Shown one piece after another: positions 8,674-16,352 of a DNA stretch of 64,000 bases (position 1 is its first letter; every line of letters begins with the position of its first letter). The stretch covers positions 248,001 through 312,000 of the forward strand of contig NZ_JANUCA010000001.1 of the NCBI RefSeq assembly GCF_024807145.1, given 5' to 3'. Position numbers and translations under genes: made by a program. Under the pieces are notes generated by a model, which did not search any database, was not told where the DNA came from, and worked only from the letters and a program-made list of their open reading frames with translations. Origin of the DNA: Microbacterium sp. AK031. GTDB lineage: Bacteria > Actinomycetota > Actinomycetes > Actinomycetales > Microbacteriaceae.

Positions 8674-8724
8674 TTTGTCGAACGCCCTTCAGGGCGGTTT
8701 TGTCGAACGCCCGTCAGGGGCGGT
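8674..8724 (-). repeat. Tandem duplicated hairpin in the greA leader
   Basis: Two adjacent near-identical units (8674-8698 and 8699-8724) both read TTTGTCGAACGCCC then TCAG and GGCGG on the plus strand, differing by one substitution and one inserted G. Each folds as a small CGCCC/GGGCG hairpin. The copy nearest the gene abuts the Shine-Dalgarno sequence of greA. Confidence 0.75.
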
Positions 8725-8737
8725 GGGGATATGCCAA

Positions 8738-8764
8738 GACGCCCCGGCAATTGGCCAGGGCGTC
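8738..8764 (-). terminator. Probable terminator after the DUF4307 gene
   Basis: GACGCCC (8738-8744) pairs with GGGCGTC (8758-8764) around a loop that contains a shorter GGCAATTGGCC palindrome. It lies 18 nt beyond the DUF4307 stop and upstream of the greA leader. No long T tract follows. Confidence 0.5.
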
Positions 8765-8781
8765 GATCGTATCAGGGGAGT

Positions 8782-9168
8782 CTATAAGGCCCAGCAGGAG
8801 TTCACCAAACCTGTCGTCGCTTCAGCGACGGTCGGTATGGTGGCCGTCAGCTGCTGCATGTGGCTGTCTCCGGCGGGGATCTCGACGATCTTCCAGCCCA
8901 CGACGCCGAACTCCTCGTCGAGCGCCTCGACAGCACACGCGAGGTCTTTTCCCTGGGGCGCCGTGACCTGGAAACGCACAGTGACGGTGTGCTCGTCGAC
9001 GAGTTCGTAGCTCAGGTCATCGGCATCCACCGCGTTCATCGACTGCGAGACGGTCATCCAGGAGGCGATGACGATCACCACCAGGGCGATGGCGCCGCCG
9101 ACGATCCATGACGTGCGACTGCGGCGTCCGCGACCGTATCGTTCGTCGAGCTCTGGTGCAGTCGTCAC
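8782..9168 (-). CDS. DUF4307 domain membrane protein
   Basis: The 128-residue protein has a basic cytoplasmic N-terminus (RYGRGRRSRTSW), one membrane helix (about 21-41) and a beta-rich extracytoplasmic domain (DEHTVTVRFQVTAPQGKDLACAV) with two Cys. This matches the actinobacterial DUF4307 family, which in mycobacteria lies between greA and mca. Function unknown. The start is GTG at 9168. Confidence 0.85.
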   Translation of the reverse strand: MTTAPELDERYGRGRRSRTSWIVGGAIALVVIVIASWMTVSQSMNAVDADDLSYELVDEHTVTVRFQVTAPQGKDLACAVEALDEEFGVVGWKIVEIPAGDSHMQQLTATIPTVAEATTGLVNSCWAL

Positions 9169-9236
9169 GGGTGGGGGCTTTCGGTCGTTAGGCTTGTACT
9201 TCCAGGTTATGCGACCTGCGCAGGAAAGGCGGACAC

Positions 9237-9539
9237 ATGCTCGTGCTGTTCGGAACTGAGACCCCGATTCCGACGCCGACGATGACCGTCGACCCGAACT
9301 CCGTCACACCCGGCCCTGCCGGATTCCTCGTGATCGTTCTGGTCGTTATCGCGGTTGTGCTGCTGATCTGGGACATGAATCGCCGTATCAGGCGCGTGCG
9401 CTACCGCGAAGAGGTGCGCGAGGAGCTCGACGCGGAAGAGGCTGCAGGCAGGGACGCGCAGGCGTCGGATGCCGGCACCGCTGTCGATGAGGATGAGACA
9501 GGCGGCGCAGCATCCGGGAAAGACGACCCAGAGCGCTGA
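9237..9539 (+). CDS. Small single-pass membrane protein (Rv1083-like)
   Basis: The 100-residue protein starts with a short segment containing SVTPGPAGF, then one membrane helix (about 28-46), MNRRIRRVRYREE (basic stop-transfer) and an acidic Ala/Asp/Glu tail. Proteins of this shape follow mca (mycothiol conjugate amidase) in other actinobacteria. Here it is divergent from DUF4307 and mca is absent from the 68-bp gap. AGGAAAGG before the ATG is the ribosome binding site, and TAGGCT near 9190 may be its -10. Function unknown. Confidence 0.75.
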   Translation: MLVLFGTETPIPTPTMTVDPNSVTPGPAGFLVIVLVVIAVVLLIWDMNRRIRRVRYREEVREELDAEEAAGRDAQASDAGTAVDEDETGGAASGKDDPER

Positions 9540-9545
9540 GCCTGC

Positions 9546-10313
9546 TCAATGCATTGTCATGCCACCGGTGACGTTCAGTCCCTGGCCGGTCATGTAGCTT
9601 GCCAGGTCACTGGCGAGGAAGAGAGCGACGGCGGCGACGTCCTGCGTCGTGCCGGTGCGGCCGAGGGGCACCTGTGAGCGGTCTTCGGCGGCGACCTCTT
9701 CGGCCGTCATGCCTCGGATCGCGCCGCCCTCGATGCGCTCACGATGCTTCATCGGCGTCTCGATGATGCCGGGGCAGATCGCATTGACCGTGATGCCGTG
9801 CGGCGCGAGCTCGACGGCCATGGTCTTCGTGACACCGAGCACCGCGTGCTTGGAGGCGACATACGCGGTCATGCCGCGGTAGCCGTTCTTGCCTGCCTGC
9901 GATGAGATGAAGATGATCCGGCCGTTCCGTTCCGCGGAGACGAGCCTGCGCGCGACGCCGCGAGCGACGAGGAAGGACCCCTTCGCGTTGACGTCGAGGT
10001 TGCGGTCCCAGTCGGAGCCCGTCGTCTCGATCGCAAAGCCCATGGTCGAGGTGCCTGCCGCCGTCACGACGACATCGACCGTGCCGACGGCTTCGGAGAC
10101 AGCATCCAGAACGCTCTCCACGGCGGTCTCGTCGCTGACGTCGAGACGAACCGTCCACGAGCGCTCACCGATCTGATCCAGGCCTTCAGGCGCGCTCAGA
10201 TCGGCGCTGATGACTATCGCGCCCTCGCCGAGGAACGCGTCGACGATTCCTGCGCCGATGCCGCTGCCGCCGCCGGTGACGAAGACCACTCGCGAGCGGA
10301 GCTCGGCGAACAT
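9546..10313 (-). CDS. SDR family NAD(P)-dependent oxidoreductase
   Basis: The 255-residue classical short-chain dehydrogenase has a Rossmann cofactor motif TGGGSGIG (13-20), an acidic ISADLS after beta-2 favouring NAD(H), the catalytic Tyr/Lys in AYVASKHA and the PG motif NAICPGIIETP. The ATG at 10313 overlaps the luxS stop (TGATG), so it is read as the second gene of a luxS-SDR unit. The substrate is unknown; the coupling suggests a metabolite related to LuxS products (homocysteine or 4,5-dihydroxypentanedione), which is inference. Confidence 0.85.
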   Translation of the reverse strand: MFAELRSRVVFVTGGGSGIGAGIVDAFLGEGAIVISADLSAPEGLDQIGERSWTVRLDVSDETAVESVLDAVSEAVGTVDVVVTAAGTSTMGFAIETTGSDWDRNLDVNAKGSFLVARGVARRLVSAERNGRIIFISSQAGKNGYRGMTAYVASKHAVLGVTKTMAVELAPHGITVNAICPGIIETPMKHRERIEGGAIRGMTAEEVAAEDRSQVPLGRTGTTQDVAAVALFLASDLASYMTGQGLNVTGGMTMH

Positions 10314-10786
10314 CACACGCCCACGCGCTCGAACGCGTCGAGGCTGATGCCCTGCTCGAGGATCCGCTTGGACCACTCCCGTGCGCTGTGCAGGCTGTGG
10401 TCGCGGTAGTTGCCGCAGCTGATCGCATCCACTCCGGGAACGTCGTCCCACGTGATGTCCTCGGCGATGGCGGTGAGCCCGACGCGGACGGCCGCCACGA
10501 CCGCCGCCACGCTCGGCTCGCCCCATGTGATCAGGTGGAAGCCCGTGCGGCATCCGAACGGCGAGATGTCTATGACGCCCTCGAGGTGGTCACGCAGCAG
10601 GCTGGCGAGCACATGTTCGATGGTGTGCAGACCGGCGGTCGGGATCTCGCCCTCGTTCGGCTGTACGAAGCGCACATCGAAGTTCGAGATCGCGTCGCCC
10701 TTGGGCCCGTGCTCGGTCTGGATCAGGCGCACATACGGGGCGTGGACGGCGGTGTGATCGAGCGTGAAGCTCTCGACATCGGCCAT
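10313..10786 (-). CDS. luxS: S-ribosylhomocysteine lyase LuxS
   Basis: The 157-residue protein cleaves S-ribosylhomocysteine to homocysteine and 4,5-dihydroxypentanedione, the precursor of autoinducer-2, in the activated methyl cycle. The metal ligands are H54 and H58 in HTIEH with catalytic E57, and C124 in SCGNYRDH; C79 in FGCRTGFH corresponds to the catalytic Cys. The length is normal. AAGGAG lies a few bases before the ATG. First gene of a two-gene unit with the SDR. Confidence 0.95.
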   Translation of the reverse strand: MADVESFTLDHTAVHAPYVRLIQTEHGPKGDAISNFDVRFVQPNEGEIPTAGLHTIEHVLASLLRDHLEGVIDISPFGCRTGFHLITWGEPSVAAVVAAVRVGLTAIAEDITWDDVPGVDAISCGNYRDHSLHSAREWSKRILEQGISLDAFERVGV

Positions 10787-10891
10787 GGGGATCTCCTTCG
10801 GCGTTCAGGGCGCACGACTTTCAGGTGTGCATCCTGAATCTATCCGCGGATGCTCCCCTGAGCGCATCCTGTTGCGGACTGTTGCCCGTGA

Positions 10892-11626
10892 TCAACCGGG
10901 CAGGCCCAGCGATGGCGCGTAGGGGGCGATCGAGATCAACAGGCAGGCGGTCCAGTGGCACAGGAACGCAAGCACAGTGCAGAGGTGGAAGATCTCGTGG
11001 AAGCCGAAATGGCCTGGCCACGGGTTGGGCTTCTTCATCGCGTAGACGACGGCTCCGCCTGTGTAGAGCAGCCCGCCGACGACGACCAGCACCATCATGG
11101 CGGCATTCGCGTTCCACAGATCGACCAGGTACATCATCGCCGCCCAGCCGAGCGCGAGGTAGAGCGCGACGTACAGCCAGCGCGGTGCGTTGATCCAGAA
11201 GACACGGAACACAATGCCCAGCAGCGCGCCGCTCCAGACCAGGATCAGCAGCAGCGTGCCCTTCTCTGGTACCAGGGCGTTGACGGCCAGCGGCGTGTAG
11301 GTGCCGGCGATCAGAAGCAGGATGTTCGCGTGGTCGATGCGCTTGAGTATCAGCTTGGTCTTCGGTCCCCAGTTGACGCGGTGGTACAGCGCGGAGTTGC
11401 CGAACAGCAGCAGCGAGCTCGCCATGAAGACGGCGGCCGCCCATTTCGCTGCAGCGCCCTCGGCGAGCATGATGAGCACGATGCCGGCGACGATCGCGAC
11501 CGGGAAGGTGCCCGCGTGCAGCCAGCCGCGCCAGGTCGGCTTGACCTCGATGGCGGCGTCTGCCCGCGCGTCCTCAAGCAGCGGGAGCTCGGGCACAGAG
11601 GTGCCGTCGTCGTCTGAAGTGCTCAC
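10892..11626 (-). CDS. trhA: Hemolysin III / TrhA family membrane protein (PAQR superfamily)
   Basis: The 244-residue protein has seven predicted membrane helices after a 35-residue acidic cytoplasmic N-terminus. Family positions include ALYHRVNW near helix 2 and HFGFHEIFHLCTVLAFLCHW in the last third, carrying the His residues of the PAQR metal site. TrhA proteins affect membrane fluidity homeostasis. Next to uppS as in many actinobacteria. GTG start with a leaderless TAGAGT hexamer 6 nt upstream. Confidence 0.88.
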   Translation of the reverse strand: MSTSDDDGTSVPELPLLEDARADAAIEVKPTWRGWLHAGTFPVAIVAGIVLIMLAEGAAAKWAAAVFMASSLLLFGNSALYHRVNWGPKTKLILKRIDHANILLLIAGTYTPLAVNALVPEKGTLLLILVWSGALLGIVFRVFWINAPRWLYVALYLALGWAAMMYLVDLWNANAAMMVLVVVGGLLYTGGAVVYAMKKPNPWPGHFGFHEIFHLCTVLAFLCHWTACLLISIAPYAPSLGLPG

Positions 11627-11632
11627 GTGCTC

Positions 11633-11638
11633 ACTCTA
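11633..11638 (-). promoter_or_regulatory. -10 hexamer TAGAGT, leaderless start of trhA
   Basis: On the minus strand TAGAGT is followed by 6 nt and then the GTG at 11626. Confidence 0.5.
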
Positions 11639-11712
11639 GGCCGCTCTCCATGCCGTTCTGAGTACATGCGCAAGAACCTGCGCGCTCACAGGGCAGACGC
11701 CGGTCGGCGCGA

Positions 11713-11718
11713 TAACGT
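11713..11718 (+). promoter_or_regulatory. -10 hexamer TAACGT, leaderless start of uppS
   Basis: TAACGT lies 6 nt before the GTG at 11725. It sits back to back with the trhA promoter. Confidence 0.5.
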
Positions 11719-11724
11719 GAGCAG

Positions 11725-12507
11725 GTGAATGCACGTGTGAGCGAGGGCCGGGGGCCGCTGTACCGGCTGTACGGCAAGAGGCTCCGGCGGCAGCTGGATC
11801 CGGCATCCGTCCCGGATCACGTCGCCATGATGATCGACGGCAACCGACGCTGGGCGCGTCAGCTGGGTCTCGATTCCCCAGCTGACGGGCATCGCGCGGG
11901 GGCGGCCAAGATGCGGGAGTTCCTCGGCTGGTGCGATGACATCGGAGTGCGCGTCGTCTCGTTGTATCTGCTTTCCAGTGACAACCTGCGAAAGCGCGAC
12001 TCCAAGGAGATCGCCGACCTCATCGAGATCATCGCCGAACTCGCTGAGACTCTCGCGCAGAACGGTGACTGGCGGGTCAAACACGTCGGCCGCTCCGACA
12101 TCCTGCCTGATGAGCTGGCACGTGTGCTGCGCAACGCGGAGGATCGCACCACCGGCCATTCAGGGCTGCATGTGAACCTCGCGGTCGGATACGGCGGACG
12201 CAATGAGATCGTCGACGCCGTGCGCTCGATCATCGCCGAACACGATGCCTCCGGCGGCACGCTGGAGGATCTCGCGGCGCACCTCACCCCGGAGATGATC
12301 GGCGAGCACCTCTACACCGGCGGCCAGCCCGACCCGGATCTGGTCATCCGAACGAGCGGAGAGCAGCGGCTCAGCGACTTCCTGCTCTGGCAGAGTGCGC
12401 ACAGCGAGTTCTACTTCGTGGAAGCGCTCGGCCCCGACCTGCGGCAGGTCGACTTCCTGCGGGCGATCCGCGACTATGTCGACCGAGATCGGCGCTTCGG
12501 TCGCTGA
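11725..12507 (+). CDS. uppS: Isoprenyl transferase (cis-prenyltransferase)
   Basis: The 260-residue soluble enzyme condenses isopentenyl diphosphate in cis to make the long-chain polyprenyl diphosphate carrier for cell-wall synthesis. Motif MMIDGNRRWAR (35-45) carries catalytic D38; the C-terminal LVIRTSGEQRLSDFLLWQ region binds IPP. The family is homologous to E. coli UppS and mycobacterial Rv1086/Rv2361c; chain length cannot be told from the sequence by eye. GTG start supported by the leaderless -10. Confidence 0.93.
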   Translation: MNARVSEGRGPLYRLYGKRLRRQLDPASVPDHVAMMIDGNRRWARQLGLDSPADGHRAGAAKMREFLGWCDDIGVRVVSLYLLSSDNLRKRDSKEIADLIEIIAELAETLAQNGDWRVKHVGRSDILPDELARVLRNAEDRTTGHSGLHVNLAVGYGGRNEIVDAVRSIIAEHDASGGTLEDLAAHLTPEMIGEHLYTGGQPDPDLVIRTSGEQRLSDFLLWQSAHSEFYFVEALGPDLRQVDFLRAIRDYVDRDRRFGR

Positions 12508-12558
12508 GCGGTGCCGGCCCGCTCCGCCCGCTGACCCGTCGAAGCGGCGCTCGCATGG

Positions 12559-12564
12559 GAGAAT
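12559..12564 (+). promoter_or_regulatory. -10-like hexamer GAGAAT upstream of the aminotransferase gene
   Basis: GAGAAT keeps the key A2 and T6 and lies exactly 6 nt before the GTG at 12571, matching the leaderless arrangement of its neighbours. Confidence 0.35.
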
Positions 12565-12570
12565 CGTCCG

Positions 12571-13680
12571 GTGAGCACTTTCGACGACTATCTCGCCACC
12601 TTCGATGGCGACCCCGGTTACCTCAACTGGGCGGCATTCGGTCCGATCTCGCCGACAGTGCGCGCCGAGGTGTTCGCCGACGCCGATCTGCTGGGCAGCG
12701 GCCGGCCCTCGTCGCTGGCGCTGGTCAGCGAGCGGTTCGGCGAGGCACGCGAACTCGCGGCCGAGCTGCTCGACGTCGAGGCCGAGACCGTGACGCTGCA
12801 GCCGTCGTCGACCCACGGGCTCATGCACGCCTTTTACGGCCTCAAGGGGACCGTCATCGCATCGTCGGCGGAGTTCCCGAGCATCAGCATGACGCTCGAG
12901 CGCGCCTCGCAGGCGTCGGCGGGCGAGCTCTCCCCGCGTTGGATCGAGCCCGAGCACACCTTCGTGACGCCGGATGCCGTGGCCGAGGCTCTGGACGATG
13001 ACGTGACCGCCCTCGCGGTCAGCCATGTCGATTTCCGCACCGGCTACCGCGTCGACCTCGCTGCCCTCCGCGAGGTGCTGGGCCCGGATCGCCTGCTGAT
13101 CGTCGACGCCGTGCAGTCGTTCGGCGTCGTCGATGAGGACTACTCGGTGGCCGACGTCGTCGCAGGACACGGCTGCAAGTGGTTGCGTGCCGCGCGTGGC
13201 ACCGGATTCACGTCGTTCTCGGCGAAGGCGCGCGAGCGCATCGCACCCGTGCTGTCCGGCTTCGCCGGTGTGGAGGGCGGGCTGCCCGTCGACGAGTTGC
13301 CGGCACCAGCGGCATCCGCTCGGGCGTACGCCGTGAACAGTCCTGATCAGCTCGCCGTCGCCCGCTTGGCCATCGGTCTGCGCGACGTGCGCGTCGCTGG
13401 AGTGGCGGCCATCGACGCTGCCATCGGCGACCGCGTCGACCGCATCTTCGAAATCTCCGATCGCCACGGCATCCCGGTGCTGACACCGCGCGCGAGGGAT
13501 CAGCGCGCTGGCATCGTCACGCTTGCCCCTGAGGGACCGGCGGTTCTGTCCGCCGCGCTCACGAACGCGGGAATCGTCGCCACGACGCGTGGCGCGACTG
13601 TGCGTCTGGCGGCCCATGCGGGCACGAGCGACGAGACGCTGCAGATGCTCGACGATGCCATGGGCACGCTCGGCGCGTAG
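12571..13680 (+). CDS. Class V aminotransferase-fold PLP enzyme
   Basis: The 369-residue fold-type I PLP protein has D179 in VDAVQSFG to bind the pyridinium nitrogen and K203 in GHGCKWLRAARG as the Schiff-base lysine, with the Gly/Arg run typical of the NifS/isopenicillin epimerase-like group. It lacks a cysteine-desulfurase catalytic loop, so it is more likely an aminotransferase or kynureninase-like enzyme than a sulfur donor. Substrate unknown. Lies between uppS and phoH. Confidence 0.78.
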   Translation: MSTFDDYLATFDGDPGYLNWAAFGPISPTVRAEVFADADLLGSGRPSSLALVSERFGEARELAAELLDVEAETVTLQPSSTHGLMHAFYGLKGTVIASSAEFPSISMTLERASQASAGELSPRWIEPEHTFVTPDAVAEALDDDVTALAVSHVDFRTGYRVDLAALREVLGPDRLLIVDAVQSFGVVDEDYSVADVVAGHGCKWLRAARGTGFTSFSAKARERIAPVLSGFAGVEGGLPVDELPAPAASARAYAVNSPDQLAVARLAIGLRDVRVAGVAAIDAAIGDRVDRIFEISDRHGIPVLTPRARDQRAGIVTLAPEGPAVLSAALTNAGIVATTRGATVRLAAHAGTSDETLQMLDDAMGTLGA

Positions 13681-13878
13681 GCGTGTAGGCGGATCCGCCG
13701 ATAGTTCATCTGTGCTTAACGTGCCGCGCTGGCGTGTCGCGCGCGCGGGTCGGCGGCCCGGGTCGTACGTTCTAGGCATCGGGCACAGTGCCCGTTCGAG
13801 TCGGCCTTCGGATCGCGACTCGTGGCCCCTGGTCGACTCGTGGCATAGCCGGGAAACATCCCGGGTCGGGAGTGGGTC

Positions 13879-15240
13879 GTGACCACACGTACAGCACAGC
13901 AGTCCACCCGTCAGTCTTCGCGTCGGGCATCCTCAGGGAAGCCTGATCAGGACCTTCGCACCTATGTGCTCGACACTTCGGTGCTGCTGTCGGATCCGCA
14001 GGCGTTCTTCCGCTTCGCCGAGCACTCGATCGTTCTTCCGGTCGTGGTGATCACAGAGCTGGAGGGCAAACGTCACGATCCGGAGATCGGCTACTTCGCT
14101 CGGCAGGCGCTGCGGCACCTGGACGAGCTGCGCATCGAGCACGGACGCCTCGACTTCCCAGTGCCCATCGGTGAGGGAGGAACGCTGCGCGTCGAGCTCA
14201 ACAACACCGACGGCGCGGTGCTGCCCAGCGGCATCCGCCTCGGCGACAACGACAGCCGCATCCTCGCGGTGGCCATGCACCTGGCAGACGACGGGCAGGA
14301 CGTCACGATCGTCTCCAAAGACTTGCCGATGCGGGTCAAGGCTGCGTCTCTCGGAATCTCCGCCGAGGAGTATCTCGCCGAGCAGGCTGTGGACTCGGGG
14401 TGGACCGGCATCGCGAATCTCGACCTCTCCGGCGACGACATCAGCGACCTGTACGAGAGCGAGGTCGGCATCAGCGAGGAGGCCCGCGGCCTTGCGGTGA
14501 ACACGGGGCTCATCATCCACTCCGAACGCGGATCTGCGCTCGGTCGGATCACCGGTGACGGCGAGTACCGGCTGGTGCGCGGAGACCGGGACGTGTTCGG
14601 GATGCACGGTCGCTCGGCCGAACAGCGCATCGCGATCGACCTGCTCACCGACCCCGACGTCGGGATCGTCTCCCTCGGCGGGCGTGCCGGTACAGGCAAG
14701 TCGGCCCTCGCGCTGTGCGCCGGGCTGGAGGCCGTGCTCGAGCGGCAGCAGCAGAAGAAGATCATCGTGTTCCGTCCGCTGTTCGCCGTCGGAGGGCAGG
14801 AACTCGGATACCTTCCCGGTGACCAGGGCGAGAAGATGGGCCCGTGGGGACAGGCGGTGTTCGACACGCTCGGATCGGTGGTCTCGGGCAATGTCATGGA
14901 GGAGGTCGTGGAGCGCGGCATCCTCGAGGTGCTCCCGCTGACGCACATCCGCGGCCGCTCGCTGCACGACGCGTTCGTGATCGTCGACGAGGCGCAGTCG
15001 CTGGAGCGCAACGTGCTGCTGACGGTGCTGAGCCGGATGGGCCAGAACTCCCGCGTCGTGCTCACCCACGACGTCGGACAGCGCGACAACCTCCGAGTCG
15101 GCCGCCACGACGGCATCGCCTCGGTCATCGAGACGCTGAAGGGGCATGACCTCTTCGCGCACGTGACGCTGATGCGCTCGGAGCGCTCGGCGATCGCCGC
15201 ACTGGTCACAGAACTGCTGGAGGGCGGGGAGCTCAACTGA
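13879..15240 (+). CDS. PhoH family protein with N-terminal PIN domain (PhoH2 type)
   Basis: The 453-residue protein has a PIN-fold RNase domain first ([12 protein letters not shown], about 28-39, with the first acidic residue; [16 protein letters not shown]) and a PhoH ATPase second (Walker [10 protein letters not shown] about residue 270, Walker B FVIVDEAQ about 365). PhoH2 proteins couple ATP-dependent RNA unwinding to cleavage. GTG start at 13879. Its stop is followed 7 nt later by the left palindromic block (15248-15336). Confidence 0.92.
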   Translation: MTTRTAQQSTRQSSRRASSGKPDQDLRTYVLDTSVLLSDPQAFFRFAEHSIVLPVVVITELEGKRHDPEIGYFARQALRHLDELRIEHGRLDFPVPIGEGGTLRVELNNTDGAVLPSGIRLGDNDSRILAVAMHLADDGQDVTIVSKDLPMRVKAASLGISAEEYLAEQAVDSGWTGIANLDLSGDDISDLYESEVGISEEARGLAVNTGLIIHSERGSALGRITGDGEYRLVRGDRDVFGMHGRSAEQRIAIDLLTDPDVGIVSLGGRAGTGKSALALCAGLEAVLERQQQKKIIVFRPLFAVGGQELGYLPGDQGEKMGPWGQAVFDTLGSVVSGNVMEEVVERGILEVLPLTHIRGRSLHDAFVIVDEAQSLERNVLLTVLSRMGQNSRVVLTHDVGQRDNLRVGRHDGIASVIETLKGHDLFAHVTLMRSERSAIAALVTELLEGGELN

Positions 15241-15247
15241 GCTGATC

Positions 15248-15336
15248 GGAGCACACCTGCACGAGCCGGGTACGGATGCACGAGCCTTTCATCCGTCCGG
15301 TCGTGCAGGTGTACCCGGGTCGTGCGTCTGTACCCG
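15248..15336. repeat. 89-bp palindromic block of four 19-bp units (left of the DUF559 gene)
   Basis: The unit is CGGGTACNNNYGCACGASC. Two units run forward (15248-15266, degenerate at its left end; 15267-15285), a 13-bp spacer follows, then two run in reverse (15299-15317 and 15318-15336). The last unit ends exactly at the stop codon of the nuclease-like gene. The block matches the right-hand block (16261-16349) in length and layout, in inverted orientation; units 15318-15336 and 16261-16279 are identical (19/19). Confidence 0.88.
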
Positions 15337-16164
15337 TCAGTGACGCATCCGACACAGAGCGCCGACGATCGCGGCCTGGACAGTCGGCCAGTCGTGGACG
15401 ATCTGCGCATAGTCGAAGCGCAGCGCCTCGTATCCGAGACGGGATGCCGCGGCATCCCTGACCAGATCCTTATGGCGCATCGTCTCGCCGTCGTGATTCT
15501 CCTTGCCGTCTGCCTCGAGGATGAGTCGACCGTCGATGACGAAGTCGACCTTGCCGACGCCATCGATCACGACCTGGCAGTCGAGCCCGATGCCGAGGAT
15601 GTGCAGCCTGAGACGTAGGAGAGACTCGAGGCCGCTGTCGGCATCCGGTCGAGCGATGTCGACAAGCCAGCGAGCGGATGCTGGAAGCGCCGCCCGAACG
15701 CGCGAGCGAGCGGTTTTAGACAGCAGTCGCTTGCGCCATGCCGACTCGAACGCCGCGAAGAAGGCCTCGTCTCCTGCGCAGGCGAAGACATGGACAAGCG
15801 CTGTCTCGACGTCGACGACACCGAACCGGGTGCGCCCTTGAAAATGGTGGTCAGTGCAGGAACAGTCGAGGTGAGGGTGCCTTCGCCCGTTGTCACCGAG
15901 CCACACATGCGGGTCGGTGTCGTCGAGAACCCAGACTCCGTGCAGCCGGAGTGCGGATCCGCACGTCAGAGCGCCGCCGTGAGCCGCCGCCGCGCGTATC
16001 GCGGCATCCGTTCGCGGGGCGGCGAAGACGCCTGAGCGCACCCTGTCGATGCGCCCTTGGCTAACCTCCTGGGCAATCCGCTTGCGCGACACGCCGACCT
16101 TCTGCAGCTGAGTTCCGCGGGCGATGCCGCCCATGCGGCTGATGACGGTGACCGGATCGAGCAT
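15337..16164 (-). CDS. DUF559 (Vsr-like endonuclease fold) protein with N-terminal winged-helix domain
   Basis: The 275-residue protein begins with an AbiEi-type winged helix (DPVTVISRMGGIARGTQLQ, then GRIDRVRSGVFAAP) and ends with a DUF559/Vsr-fold domain. GKVDFVIDGRLILEADGKENH supplies the D/E-x-D/E-x-K-like acidic positions, and RHKDLVRDAAASRLGYEALRF follows as in very-short-patch-repair relatives. It is probably a DNA endonuclease; activity and partner are unknown. The ATG at 16164 fits the usual domain start; an in-frame ATG at 16233 would add 23 residues. No clear ribosome binding site supports either. Flanked on both sides by inverted 89-bp palindromic blocks. Confidence 0.8.
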   Translation of the reverse strand: MLDPVTVISRMGGIARGTQLQKVGVSRKRIAQEVSQGRIDRVRSGVFAAPRTDAAIRAAAAHGGALTCGSALRLHGVWVLDDTDPHVWLGDNGRRHPHLDCSCTDHHFQGRTRFGVVDVETALVHVFACAGDEAFFAAFESAWRKRLLSKTARSRVRAALPASARWLVDIARPDADSGLESLLRLRLHILGIGLDCQVVIDGVGKVDFVIDGRLILEADGKENHDGETMRHKDLVRDAAASRLGYEALRFDYAQIVHDWPTVQAAIVGALCRMRH

Positions 16165-16260
16165 GCGACGACTGTGACGCAATTGCCGCCAGTCCGGGCT
16201 TCGCACCGGGCGATTGGGGACAACCTGGCGCATACGACTGATGTGGAGGAGGAGTCACCC

Positions 16261-16349
16261 CGGGTACAGACGCACGACCCGGGTACGAATGCACGAGCCG
16301 ATCCGAAGAGCGGTCGTGCAAATGTATCCGGGTCGTGCAGGTGTACCGG
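16261..16349. repeat. 89-bp palindromic block of four 19-bp units (right of the DUF559 gene)
   Basis: Units run forward at 16261-16279 and 16280-16298, then a 13-bp spacer, then reverse at 16312-16330 and 16331-16349. It lies 3 nt from the fumC stop and about 30-100 bp from the start of the nuclease-like gene. It could also act as a terminator for fumC. Confidence 0.88.
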
Positions 16350-16352
16350 GGC

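Noticed and set aside
14091-15563. Long open frame antisense to phoH
   Set aside because: It is rich in Ser/Arg, has no recognisable domain and mirrors the third-position GC bias of phoH. The same applies to long antisense frames over nadB, fumC, gcvP and the peptide SBP gene.
15248-16349. Repeats around the DUF559 gene as a CRISPR array
   Set aside because: The units are arranged as inverted pairs with one spacer per block, not as regularly spaced direct repeats, and no cas genes are present.
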